A stretch of 64,000 nt of DNA from Ehretia macrophylla (taxonomy: Eukaryota > Streptophyta > Magnoliopsida > Boraginales > Ehretiaceae): NCBI GenBank assembly GCA_037974665.1, contig CM075767.1:5605501-5669500 (forward strand), given 5' to 3'. The notes beneath the pieces are model-generated. The model had not been told where the DNA came from. It worked only from the letters and a program-made list of their open reading frames with translations, and did not search any database. The translations under genes were made by a program, and so were the position numbers. Shown in pieces: positions 35,899 through 48,068 of the stretch; the first letter of the stretch is position 1; every line of letters begins with the position of its first letter.

Positions 35899-37965
35899 AT
35901 GGCTCACAATCAAGAGGATGACATCAATGTAGAAGGTCAACAACCCGTAGTCCATAATTTGTAGATGCAGGCATTGATGGGGGATATGAGATGGATGATA
36001 AGGGCTGAATTGGAACAAATACATATGAGGTTGGATAGAGTAGAATATAGGGCACAGCAAGGGCAGCCACAAGTTGCCCAAAACGTACAAAGGAGAAACA
36101 TGGTGTCGAGAAGGGAAGTTGAAGATGTTGATGAGGAAGGTTTAGATGAGGAGATTGATAGAATGTATACGGGCAGCAAACAGAAGACATGGTCGAGGTA
36201 GAGATGCTAGGGATCGTTTTGATCGTGTTGATAACAACTTAGGTAGCATCAAGATGAAGATTCTTGCATTCCAAGGAAGGAGTGATCTTGAAGCCTATCT
36301 TGAGTAGGAAAAGAAGATCGAGTTGGTGTTTGATTGTCATAACTATTCCGGGTTAAAAAAGGTAAAGGTTGCTACAATTGAATTTACTGATTATGCAATT
36401 GTTTGGCGGGATCAGTTATGCATTAATAGGAGGCAGAATGGAGAACGTCCTGTTGCAACTTGGAATGAGATGAAGAGAGTGATGAGGAGGCGATTTGTAC
36501 CAAGCCACTATTATCGAGATTTGTACCTCAAGCTACAAGGTCTTCATCAAGGTAATAAGAGTGTTGATAAGTACTATAAAGAGATAAAGATGGCTATAAT
36601 TAGGGCCAATGTAGATGAAGATTGGGAGTCGACAATGGCTAGATTTTTGAATGGGCTGAATCGAGAGATTGCTAACACCATTGAGTTGCATCATTATGTT
36701 GAGTTAGAAGATCTTGTGCATATGGCAATTAAGGTGGAAAAGCAATTGAAGAGGGCTGGTTCACGACCAAGACCAGCCCCGCAACACTCGAGTACATCAC
36801 CTTGGAGATCGAGTTACCCAAAGAAGGAGGAGAGTTCGTCTACTTCCAAGGCCAAGCTCGAGCCTAAACCAGCCACTAATGCCACGACCTCTCAAGGTAA
36901 ATTAGCTTCTATTCTAGTTCGTTCTAGTGATATTAAGTACACTAAATGTCAGGGACGAGGTCACATAGCGAGCCAATGTCCAAACAAGCGACCAATGGTA
37001 GTTTTGAAAAGTGGGGAGATTGAATCCAAAGATGATACACATTCTGATGACATGCCCATACTAGATGACATTGCAGAGGGAGAAGAAGAGTTTGGGGCAG
37101 ACTATGGAGAGATGCTTGGATTAGTGGCACAACGAGCCTTAAGTTTGCAAGCTAAAGAAGAGGAAGAAGTAGTGCAACGTGAGAATATCTTTCATACTCG
37201 TTGCCACGTGAAAGATAAGGTATGTAGTGTTATTATTGATGGTGGTAATTGTACTAATGTTGCTAGTGCTTCTATGGTTGAAAAACTAGGGCTCACAACA
37301 ATTAAGCATCCACGTCCATACAAGCTGCAATGGTTGAATGATTGTGGTGAGGTAAGGGTTACAAAACAGGTTGTGGTGCCGTTTTGCATTGGAAAATATG
37401 AGGATGAAGTATTGTGCGTGTGGTACCTATGCATGCTGGACATTTTCTTTTGGGAAGACCATGGCAATTTGATCGACGCGTGTAGCATGATGGTTTCACC
37501 AACAAGTACTCATTCATGTTCAATTAACGGATAATTACTCTAGTTCCAATGACACCAAAACAAGTTTATGAGGATTAAGTAAGGTTACAAAAGTTGAGTG
37601 ATCAAAAGAATTTGAGTGAGCAAAAGATTGAGAGTGAAAATAAAAAAAGCAAGGCCGAATCTGGAAAGGTAGTAAGGAGAGAAAAAAATTCGGCCAATGA
37701 GGTAAAAACAGAAGGAAAGCAAAGAAATTTTTATGCAAAAGCAAGTAAGGTTAAGAGAGCTTTGATGACAAAACGGCCAATGATTGTACTTATGTACAAA
37801 GAGGCTCTTTTAAACACTAACCAACTTGACTCTACATTGCCTGGTGTTGTTGTTTCTCTCTTGCAGGATTTTGGGGAAGTGTTTCCCAAGGACATACCAC
37901 ATGGTCTACCACTTAGGCTAGTCTTTGAACCTAGAGGATTTGAGGACAAATCCTTCTCAAGAGAG
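35899..37965 (+). pseudogene. gypsy gag with zinc knuckle and protease remnant
   Basis: The start at 35899 begins MAHNQEDD. The main frame (36323-37534, 403 codons) has the retrotransposon gag core (YAIVWRDQL, MKRVMRRRFVP, LKLQGLHQGNKSVDKYY), a CCHC knuckle (CTKCQGRGHIASQCP, about 36943) and a protease-like active site (VIIDGGNCTNVAS, about 37230). A short pol-like piece with FPKDIPHGLP lies near 37890. Everything from RT to integrase is absent. It is a fossil with a few breaks, and the lineage within gypsy is uncertain. Confidence 0.88.
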
Positions 37966-37971
37966 GGGGAA

Positions 37972-38810
37972 TGATGAAGACATCAAGGCTGGACGAACCA
38001 TTCAAGAAAGAGCCAAGAATCAACCGTCCATATTCATTGAACCGTCCACATTCATTGAACCGTCCACGTTCATTGAACAATTTATTTGGGCAGATTTTCT
38101 AGCAAAGATTCAAGTCCAGATTACATTTTTCAAGATTCAAGAAATTCAAGATTCTTCAAGAAGTTTAAAGAAGCTTGGAAGATTTGGTCAAGATTTGATT
38201 TCTTTGCAATATCTTAGTTTTTAGTTTTAGTTCAGTTTGATTTGAATTCTAGTTTATTCTCTAGAGTCCACTATGGACGAGAAAATGAGTCTTAGGCTCC
38301 AAGAAAATGAGTTTTTCTTGGGCTTCAAAAAAATGAGACTTTCTTGGGCTCCAAGGAAATGAGTCTTTCTTGGGCTCCAAGTTTACTTCTTTGACCTAGT
38401 TACTATTCATTTCACTATTCACAAAATACTATTCATGTCACTATTCATGTTTTTTTTCCTAGTAGGATAAGGTTTAGGAGTTCTTTTGCAAAAAGGAAAC
38501 TTATTTGTTCTTTGCCTATATAAGGCTGATTTTCATGAAATAAAAGTTAGACGTTTTTTACTATTAAATTGTGAGATTATTCTCCTTTAAGTTCTATAAG
38601 AGACTCTTTCGAACTTATCAAGGGATTCCTTGTGGCGTTCAACCTTGACTTATCAAGCGGATTTCCATCCCCGTTTGTGGCGTCTTCACCATACTAAGGT
38701 TCTAGCTTTGCTAAGCATAGGGTCGCAATTCCATCCATTCCTGAAAGGTTTTGGGGTCGTTTTCCATAGTTGGTGTTTGGTTGCGTCGCATGTTGGCGTG
38801 ATTCGTATCA
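37972..38810 (+). repeat. 3' LTR of the nested gypsy element
   Basis: It follows the purine-rich GAGAGGGGGAA tract and ends TATCA, before the CCTTT duplication. Three 18-bp minisatellite units and the palindromic U3 repeats are present. Confidence 0.9.
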
Positions 38811-38815
38811 CCTTT

Positions 38816-40456
38816 AGCTCAATATAGCTATCTTCATGATTCAGCACAAGAGTTGTTTGCTGTGGGTGATGGTGATCATATGGATGATTCGGCCAACTAT
38901 GAAGAAACTATGTCAGATGTTGACTCAAGAAAATAAATTGAAGTCATGAAATCAGAAATGGATTTCATGTACACCAATGAAGTCTGGAACCTTGTAGACC
39001 TTGCTGAAGGTATTGTACCTATTGGGTTCAAATGGGTATACAAGAGAAAAAGAGGTACAGATGGAAAGATTGAGACTTATAAGGCAAGGCTGGCAACAAA
39101 AGGTTATCGTCAAAGACAAGGGATTAACTATAAGGAGACTTTCTCGCCAATGGCCAAGTTTAAATCAATTAGAATTTTATTGGCCATAGCTGCACATTAT
39201 GACTATGAAATATGGCAAATGGATGTCAAAATGGCCTTCCTGAATAGATTAATTGAAGATGACATTTATATGGAACAACCTAGAGGTTTTGAATCCAATG
39301 ATGAAAGCCATAAAGTGTATAAGCTTAATAGATCCATTTATGGACTAAAACAAACATCTAAGAGTTGGAACATTCGATTCGATGAAGTGATAAAGTCGTT
39401 TGGATTCATTAAGAATGAAGATGGACCATGTGTATACAAAAAGGACAACGAAAAGAAAATTACTTTCCTTGTGCTTTATGTAGATGACATATTTCTAATA
39501 AGAAATAATGTCGACATGATGTTAACCGTAAAGGTCTGGTTATCAAACACTTTCTCCTTGAAAGATTTGGGAGAAGCCACCTATATCCTAGGAATACGAA
39601 TCTATAGAGATAGATCAAAGAGGTTAATAGGTCTCTCTCAAGGCACGTACGTAGACAAGGTGTTGAAAAGGTTCAACATGCAAAACTCTAAAAGGGGATT
39701 ATTACCTTTTACACATGGCATTCATCTTTCCCAGGCTATGAGGCCTAAATCTTCTGAAGAAAGGGAAAGGATAATAAGGTTCTATATGCTTCGACGATTG
39801 GAAGTCTTATGCATGCCATGTTGTGTACAAGACCTGATATCGCACACGTTGTAAGTGTTACGAGCAGATATCAATCAGATCTAGGTGAAGAACATTGGAT
39901 AACAGTCAAAAACATACTCAAGTACTTAAGAAGAACAAGATATATGGTCTTGGTTTATGGAGGAGGAGAATTAAAGTTGGAGGGTTTCAAAGACTCAAAT
40001 TTCCAGTCTGACGTGGACGATCAGAAGTCCACATCAGGATTCATCTTCACATGTAATGGAAGGGCAGCCAGTTGGAAAAGCTCAAAGCAAAGTACGACTA
40101 CTGATTCTACTTCAAAAGCTGAATATATTGTTGCATCGGATGCTGCAAAGGGAGCTGTCTGGATAAAGAAGTTCATATTAGAACTAGAAGTGGTTCCTTC
40201 CATTGAGTCAGCATTACCCTTATATTGTGACAACAATGGAGCCATAGTTCAAGCTAAGGAAACCAGGTCTCACAAAAAGTCCAAGCATGTTGAAAGGCGG
40301 TACCACATCATTCGTGATATAGTAGGAAGAAGCAACATTATAGTGCAGAAAATAGCATCAGCTGACAACATGGCTGATCCACTAACTAAAGCCTTAGCAT
40401 TACAATCCCTTGAGCAGCATCTTGAGAAGATAGGTATGAGATACTATAGTAATTGA
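38816..40456 (+). pseudogene. copia reverse transcriptase and RNase H, degraded
   Basis: RT motifs in order: GFKWVYKRKRGTDGKIETYKAR (about 39030), the WQMDVKMAFLN segment (about 39215), YGLKQTSKSWN (about 39340) and LYVDDIFLI (about 39475). RNase H follows from about 39809 with CTRPDIAHVV, KSTSGFIF, SKAEYI and DNNGAIVQAKE, and ends near 40456. It is the second half of the copia polyprotein cut off by the gypsy insertion. Only a few breaks are seen here. Confidence 0.9.
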
Positions 40457-40476
40457 CTTTAGTGCAAGTTGTGGTT

Positions 40477-41989
40477 TGTTAGAGTTTATGCCCTAAAAGT
40501 CAATTAATTTTGGGACATATTAATTGTCTTATCTATTTATTCATTTATTTTATTTAATGAATGGACAATTTCATTTAATTATGATTAAATATATTAATTG
40601 TTAAATAAAGTCCATAGAATTATCAAGTGGATTTCATTCTTAAAGTGGTTAAGAATATGAGAGTCGAAATTTACAATTTATTCATAAATTCTAGAAAATG
40701 TTCCTGATCATAGAATGACTTAATTGGGCATTGACTCATTCAGATAGATCAGTCCACACGTTGCTACCTTGATTGTCAATGAGAAGAAAGGACAATGAGA
40801 CTCATGTTGTTTTAGCAAGTGCGAAAGTACTATTGGTGAATATGCAACTGGACTTGACCGTTGTTATATATAAGATCACATGGTTGGTCAATGATCCATA
40901 TATATACATATTTGTAACAAGCATGTATGATAATTCCTTAGACTTGAGGTATCATGGTCGCCTCATGCATGTGACGCCATGATTTGCAATTACAAAATAA
41001 TCTGATTCTATTCATAGGTGAGATTAAGTGATTAGTGGTTATGGTTCGTCAGTGCATGGAGGCGTGTGATTATCCATTAAGGGTCTCTGTCCACTAAGGG
41101 ATTCTATGAGTTTTAATTAATTAAGCAATCAGAAATCCTTGGCCGGGGTGAATTAATGGAAACTGTTCCATGACTTATTTGTAGATTGCTGAATTAATTA
41201 AATTTAGTCATTTGGTTAAGACCGTGATTTTGACTTCCCTTCCAAGGCTCATACTTAACCGGGACAAGATTGATGGAAGAAATTTATTATATGTCTTGGG
41301 TTCGTATTTCCACTTCATCATTAAATGGGAAATTACGATATATTACTAAGTGTCACTCTTAATTTGTGGAAATAATTAATTAGAAAGGTTCTAATTTAAA
41401 TGATTAATTAGATTAATGAATTTCCACTAGCAATTAATCATGAACCCGAAAGGTCACACACATAGAAGTTTGATAATTAATTAGCGAGAAAAAGAAATTA
41501 ATTAAATTGGAGTGTCCAAATTAATTTAATTGATTTGGATTATAAGTCTAACTGAAACTGGGTTCAAGACTGATCAGTGTTATAATCCAATACCAGTGTT
41601 TGAGATTGGCCCATAAGTCAAACCTGACTGGCTGGGAGATTCCTATATATATGATGAGGTTATGACAAACCTGATAGCTAGCACAAAATCAATTTGTCAT
41701 AAAATTCTCTTTTTCTCTAAAATCTTTAGTGGGGGATTTAGCTGATTAATTGGAGAGCATCATGTAGATACTTTTGGAGGCTTCACACATGGGAATTTTA
41801 GCATATCAGAATCCGCATCAGAACCGACTTCGTAGAGGTATTCAAATTGTCTATCTCTAATAATAATTATGTGATAATTATTTTTTTGATTAAATTTGCA
41901 TATTAAGCCATGAACGCATACTAGTATTTAATTAGATTATTCTGCTACGTTATTATAAAAAATTTAAATACCTAGTATGTTGCCTAACA
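40477..41989 (+). repeat. 3' LTR of the copia element
   Basis: 1,513 bp with ends TGTTAGAG and CCTAACA, followed by ATAGG. It lacks the tandem duplication seen in the 5' LTR. TATA box at 41644-41652. Confidence 0.9.
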
Positions 41990-41994
41990 ATAGG

Positions 41995-43090
41995 GTGGAC
42001 TCTACACACATGTAAGTTTCACTTCTTCTATCACGAACTGATAAAAGAGTTTTTTGAACTAAATTATTTTTGTAGACTAAAAACATATTCAAAATACACA
42101 TTTTTTAAATAGAAATTTGAAGTCAACGGAGACTACACTCGCCTCGATCTTTTCATCTTGCAAATTTTTATTTTTTTTTCTTCAAGAATAAAACCGATAA
42201 CCTATTGTGGGAAGTTCAATGTGCTAGGTTCAGAGTGACGATCAGATTCTTTAGTAATGCCACGAGATATTTTTGTTTTGAGAATTATTCGATAAATCAA
42301 TCACTCTAAGCAAATCGCAATTTGCTAATTAATTAGAATCCGATTTTTGGTTTAGTAGTATACTTCTAGTTGTAAATGTGAAAAAAAACTTAAAATCAAT
42401 GCTTGTAAATAATATTTTTTAGTATGTGTTGCAAAAAAAAAAAAAAGAGATATTTTCTCGGGCTTTTGTCTGGCCACTAGTATTTTAAAACTTAATAGGA
42501 AGACAAGTACTAAATCAATGATCCACAATATATGCTGATACTGAAACGAATGCATCTTTCTACTAATTATGCATCACTGTGGTCGATTAAGAGCACAGTA
42601 AGTGGGCATATGTCCACTAATTATTTAAAGGACTTTACAAATCAAGCGCTCCATAAATATTTATTGCAGAATATAAAATAATCAAGATTTTCAAGCATGA
42701 TGAAATATAAAAGAGTGACAAGGCATAGGTACTATTAAAATTGATTCTTATAACATATTTCATCATGGTATTGCCCACCTCACCTCCACGTTAAGAACTT
42801 AATTGAGTTTGAGGGTTTTACGTTACCCACGTTGGCGGATTTATCTTTATGGAGCACAGTTGATTAAGAACAAAATTATTAAGAAATGAGTTGAAGCTGT
42901 ATTTTTTTTAATTATATATTTTTTAATATATTTTTTAGGTTAAAAAGTTAATTTAGCCCTACAGAAAAGATTTACACAAATGTAAATATCAATTTAGTCC
43001 ACATGAATAAAAATTTTGAATCCTTCCCTATTTAGACATGCAGTTTTTGCACAAAACATGATTTAGGTGAACTTAAACTAAAATTAGCTT
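41995..43090. other. AT-rich spacer, no gene seen
   Basis: About 1.1 kb of AT-rich DNA with A-runs (for example 42431-42446). No domains, inverted repeats or RNA genes were recognised. It continues the target sequence of the copia insertion. Confidence 0.5.
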
Positions 43091-43167
43091 GTGAAATTGG
43101 AAGGGTCATAGAATTAAAGAACTTGTATTCGCACACTTGAGCGATACGGGACCAAACCCGATAACTC

Positions 43168-43801
43168 TTAGCCCCAAACTGTTGGTAACCTCAAATAGTT
43201 TCCCAGGTCTGCAAGTTTGTGAGTATGCAGAATAGATTCGATAGCTTGTTGCACCAAAATAGGGGTGTTAGCACTGAAGGTAATGCCTGACTTGGCATAA
43301 CTGATTGTCTGCCCAGATACACAATAGTAGTAGTACAGATATCCTAAAGGCATAAAGCATCTTGTTCAGTCCCCTGTTAGTGACTCGCACTAATTCGAGC
43401 CTGTACTGTAATTAACAAAGCCTATGTCAAGATAAAAAACAACAAAAGGGACAAAGGGTCACCCTGACGGAGACCTTGGGTGGGTTGATCTGTGGGTGTA
43501 ACTTGCCACTGAACAAAACCCTATATGAGACCATTGTCACAAATTATATAACCTAGTGGACCCATAGGAGATTTAGGAATGAGGTCACCTGTGTCGCATT
43601 GATCTCTTCTAAGAACAAGCTAGTGTCTAGGAAAGTGAAAACTACGACACAAACAACAGGGCTGATGATTGCCCAATACTTTTGGAAGAAGAGGCTTGTA
43701 AACCCATCAGGCCATGGCGCCTTCGTTGGCCCAATCGAAAATGCGGCCTTTCGATTTCAGAGTCATTCACTGGTCGACTGAGTACAACATTCATCTTAAC
43801 A
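43168..43801 (-). pseudogene. LINE reverse transcriptase fragment
   Basis: Minus-strand motifs of plant L1-type LINEs: SRPVNDSEIE (about 43775), GPTKAPWPDGF with FFQKYW (about 43735-43670), a TQGLRQGDPLS-like box (about 43460), SYAKSGITFSANT (about 43300) and YLRLPTVWG (about 43190). The spacing is shorter than normal and the FADD catalytic box is missing, so internal deletions occurred. Frameshifts separate SRPVND from GPTKAP and the later motifs. It is dead. The 5' side continues beyond the LTR insertion at 49760. Confidence 0.82.
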
Positions 43802-45159
43802 GTAATTGTGACGCCCGAACCCTAATGCATGCATATTTCATTTATTTGCGTATGTTTATGTGTTATTTAAGTGTTGATATCTGATACTTGTTTACTTAAT
43901 AATTTGTATCCACTTATTAGAGTACTTTTTGCATTTTTTGGAAAAATGAGTAAAACTAAGTTTAATTAATTTATATATATACAATTAACCTATTATTTTG
44001 TCATTTATATTATGTGAAAGTATTTTCTATATCTAATAAACTTATTTTCATTATTTAAAAATGAGCCTTGAGCCTGCGGTAAGAATTAAAGTATTTTATT
44101 TTACGGATCTCATATTTTTTCCTTAATATACACTTATTTTTTGGCATACGTTTACAAATTTTACGTGCATACTATATCGAGAGTGTGAGTTATAAAAATA
44201 TTTTGGGTACCGTAGGAATAGTAGTAAACTAGTTGTATTTTGGGCTAAATGAATTCTAGGATAGTCATTGGGCTTTTATTTAGATCAAAATCATTTTCTT
44301 GAGCCAACTTAAGCCCACAATAGTTTAACTTATATATATACATCTATATTATATACTATATACACACACTTAATACATATAACATAAAAGCAAAAAAATA
44401 ACCAAGAAAAGCATGAGGAGGCTAACGGCCATAGGAAAAAAAAAATTTGCAACTAGGGTTTGCTTCTAGGGTGATCTCCAAGCCATTTTTAGTTGATTCA
44501 ATGCCACTCCAAGCTAATTCCTAGCATTTTCCACTTGTATTGGTGAGGGATTGCATTGTTTTGCCTTTTAAAGTTTGTGCTATGTTTATGTAAATTAATG
44601 TATTGATGATATATGATGGTTTTATGCTTGGATAATGTATGATTTAGTGTTTGCTAGTTGTAGATACATGTTTAATAGCCTTTAATGCTTTGATTAGCTA
44701 AATTTTAAAAAAGGTCATTTGTAGAAGAAGATGAATAGTAACCCTTATATTTGTTTGTGTTTATATGATGTAAATGCTTAATTTATTGCTTATAACTCGT
44801 ATCATAAGTGTTATAGGGACTAGATTGATGCCTAAAATAAGAGGATATTGATTAGAACCTAGTAATATTAACATGATCACAAAGGGGTAATTGTAGGTTA
44901 TGAGTTAAATGCTTGGTTTAATGCCTAATTCTTGTGCCATGAATGTTATACTAGATTAAAGCTTAAAATGGGTAGACATTCACTAAAACCTAGAGATGTT
45001 GGCTTGAACATAAAAGGGGTCATTTGTGTGCTTTGTTAACCGGGTGTGTTGGATAGTGTTAAATGTGTTAGGTAGTGATTATGGTATGATTATGACGTTG
45101 TTTTAATATGTGGATTAAGGTGTTGTAGTGTAAAGTGACAAATGGGCTTTTGGGGATTA

Positions 45160-48068
45160 TGTGACGAATCGGACCCAACATGTGGTATAATATACTTAAT
45201 TGCATATAAGTTGGTGCCAATTGAAGTGTTATATGTGTGAATGTGTTTATTTTTGCATTTAAGATTTAAATAGTAGTTTTATTTTCTTTTATTTCTCTTA
45301 TTTTCTTCAATCGGGAACACTAGTATTATTAATTCAAATAAAAATATTTTAACTGCTATTTTGACATTTACATTATACGGGATCATTCTTAATACAAGTG
45401 AACTTATTTTTATGATTTTAAAACGAGTCCTGAGCACATATAAAAAATTAAAGTATTTTATTTTGCAAAATCTATATTTTTCCCTTAATATATAGTTATT
45501 TTTGGGTATACGTTAATAAATTTTAGGTGCATAGCATATCGGGAGCATTAGTTACAAAAATATTGAATAGTAAAATCTATTATACATTTTGGGCATTTAA
45601 ACTAGTTTCTTGCAATGTTACTAACTAAACCCAATTACCCAATTATCCAAGCCTATTACCCAAGCCCATATACCCATATAACTATCCTATACAAACATAT
45701 ACTTATAAAACAAAAAAACAACAAAGGCAAAGGAAAAGATAGAAACATCGGCCAAGGGCCAAAATATGGGAAAAAATAGGAAATTCTAGGGTTCTTTCAA
45801 TCCAATCTTCCAAGCCTGTTTGAGGAGCATCAAACCAACCAAAAGCCTTTCCTTTGCTTCTACAACTCAATTTTGGTGAGGTTTTTTTTGAAAAAATTGC
45901 ATTTTAGTTCATATTTTACATTATGACAAATGTTGTAAATGTTATATATGCTTATTATAAACCTTAATATTCCTATATATTGTGTCTATGAATGTAGTAG
46001 AACACTCTTTTAGGGTAGTTGCAGGCATTGATGTTATGACAAACTATTGTAATTGGGACTTCTATGCTTGGTTTGAAGGTTGAAGTAGTCTTTAGGATGC
46101 TTGGGAATGTTTATAATGTGGTTATGGCGTTGAATGGATAATTGGGTTGGGTAGCTGTAGTACAAATGGGTAAAGGGGCATTTCAAGCTTTTGCGGTATA
46201 TAAGGGTTAAAGTGTGAGCTTGTGTGATTAAAAGGTGTCATAAAGTATGTGTAGTAGTTTGGTATAGTTAGATTCGGGTTTCGTAGCTTATATGAAGTTT
46301 ATAGTCTAAAATGCCAATATTTGAAATAGAAATTTTTGTGGACTTTCTGTGGTTTGAATCTAATTTGTTGCATATGGTGTATCCCTTAAAAAATTTACTT
46401 ATATGAATGTGTTTTGAGGCAATATGTTGTAGAATTAGGTTCTTATCTTGATGGAGTCTTTATGTGTTAAGTGTCTAGTTGGGGTTATGAATAGTATTTT
46501 TGTAGTTTCGTGCCTTAAACTTCTATTACTTAGTTAAGAGTTCAGATGTATTGCATTGAGTATTTATTCTTTTGGTAAAGTTCATGAATTGAATGACTAG
46601 ACTATTTGTTTGGAATATGACTATATCTTGTGTACGTTGCTATATAGCTTGTTGAAACTTCTTATGTGTTAATAAGTTGAGCTATGTGTAATGGACATTT
46701 AATTTATATGTTAAGTGTAATTTTGATTAGTTATAGTTAGCTGAGTATCTTTGAGTTTCCAAAGGGTTTTATGAACTTGTGAATTTGTGTTTCGTGAATA
46801 GACTTGATAAAAACAATTGCTAAAGGATATACTTATATGAAACTAGGGTTTACACTTCCGAGCTAATTATAGGAAGATTGGAGTGAATATAGCTTTTCTC
46901 TAGCTTATGTAGCTTGATCCATGGTGAGGGAGTCTTCATTCCTTTTGTGCATCTTAGCTTATCTTATTGCTTTTAGATTGTATGGTTTAGTTTTAATTGA
47001 TAAAGTTTATATGTACTATTTACTTGCTATCTTGTGAATTCTTGTATTTATTTGCAATTATCTCATCATATCTCGTGAATTCTTGAATTCATATCGGGTT
47101 GTGCAACCTTTTCGGACATGGTAGTGTCGAGAAACTCCGGGCAGCATTGGGCTTTCGGTCTCCCTCGACTACCATGGTGCCTATTCCTTTTCTCACTGAG
47201 TATACTCTACTACCCCAGAGACGTGGTTCAGCTCGTTGGGGCATATGGACCTACCTTAGGAGAACGAGTCGTAGGATCGGGTTATATCCGAAATACACCA
47301 TTGGAAGAATAAGGGGTTTACCAGCACTTATTTTTGAAGATTTTTGGTTCGTGGCTCGTGGATCAAGACTTCGTGGAACTGTATCCTTTTTATAAGTGGT
47401 TATTTCATGAACTCATTACTTGTTTATGTTGCCTTATTGTGATATTTAATATCGTATATTACTCAGATTGTTAGTTGTACATAACTGTTGCATTGCACAA
47501 ATTCCTTTATGAACACTTCCCATATACTGTTTCCCTCCCTCACTGGGTATACATGATTGTATACTGACTCCTCATTATCCACCTTTCAGGTATTGCAATG
47601 TTAGAAGAAATGTTCGTGCTTGCGGTGCTTGGTCTTTGCTTGGGAGTCAATGTATTATGTGGCATGGGTTGTAAAGATGTTTACTTTTGAGTTGTATGTA
47701 TTCAATGAATAAAGAAATGTAAATTAAGTTTAATTAGGTCATTAGAGTAGTATGATAACATAGCTTATGTAATAGGCTAGTATTATTTCAATTCAAATAT
47801 GAGTGTACATGTCTACAGAAAAAGAGTTAGGGTAGTTGTTGAATTTGGATTTATATAATTGCTTGGGTTTGTTTGTTGAGAACCAAGACTCGGATGGCCT
47901 TGAAGAGTTGTTGAATGTGTTGGACACGATACTGGTCCACTTATATTCTGTTTGCAGGTTTTGGTTTGTCCTATAAACAAGGGAGACTCCGTCCGTCTTC
48001 CCTTACTTTTTTTGTGACCTCGGGTTTTGGGTTAGGGTTCTGGTCTCGTGAGGGATCGGGATGGTACA
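45160..48068 (+). mobile_element. Solo LTR (inner), 2.9 kb, inserted in a related solo LTR
   Basis: It begins TGTGACGAATCGGACCC and ends GGGATGGTACA, with GATTA duplications at 45155-45159 and 48069-48073. Parts of it align with the outer LTR (for example 45408-45540 with 44041-44180), so both belong to related families. It has a GC island (about 47100-47330) and the hairpin module, and no internal region. Confidence 0.87.
47547..47564 (+). other. Conserved LTR hairpin (stem GTATAC/GTATAC)
   Basis: Six pairs close the loop ATGATT after CCTCACTGG. TTTCAGGT starts 20 bases later (47584-47591). Confidence 0.65.

Larger units (their letters stand above)
34137..38810 (+). mobile_element. gag-only Ty3/gypsy element nested in copia
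   Basis: 4,674 bp with TGATGA..TATCA ends and CCTTT duplications (34132-34136 and 38811-38815). LTRs of 824 and 839 bp enclose a PBS, a gag/protease region and a polypurine tract. No RT, RNase H or integrase is present, so it would depend on proteins made elsewhere. Breaks are few compared with its neighbours. LTR identity is about 92% by eye over 345 bases. Confidence 0.9.
26487..41989 (+). mobile_element. Ty1/copia element with nested gypsy insertions, 15.5 kb
   Basis: Both LTRs start TGTTAGAGTTTATGCCCTAAAA and end CCTAACA. The 5-bp duplication ATAGG flanks the element (26482-26486 and 41990-41994). The internal order is PBS, GC-rich leader, gag, protease, integrase, RT, RNase H, which is copia order. 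A solo LTR (28591-30767) lies in the leader and a gypsy element (34137-38810) lies between integrase and RT. The copia part alone is about 8.6 kb. It is a fossil with roughly ten breaks. LTR identity is about 94% by eye over the first 285 bases. Confidence 0.92.

Noticed and set aside
47099-47395. 98-codon open frame in the GC-rich part of a solo LTR
   Set aside because: The same island in other LTRs is not open in a shared frame, so conservation is at the nucleotide level.
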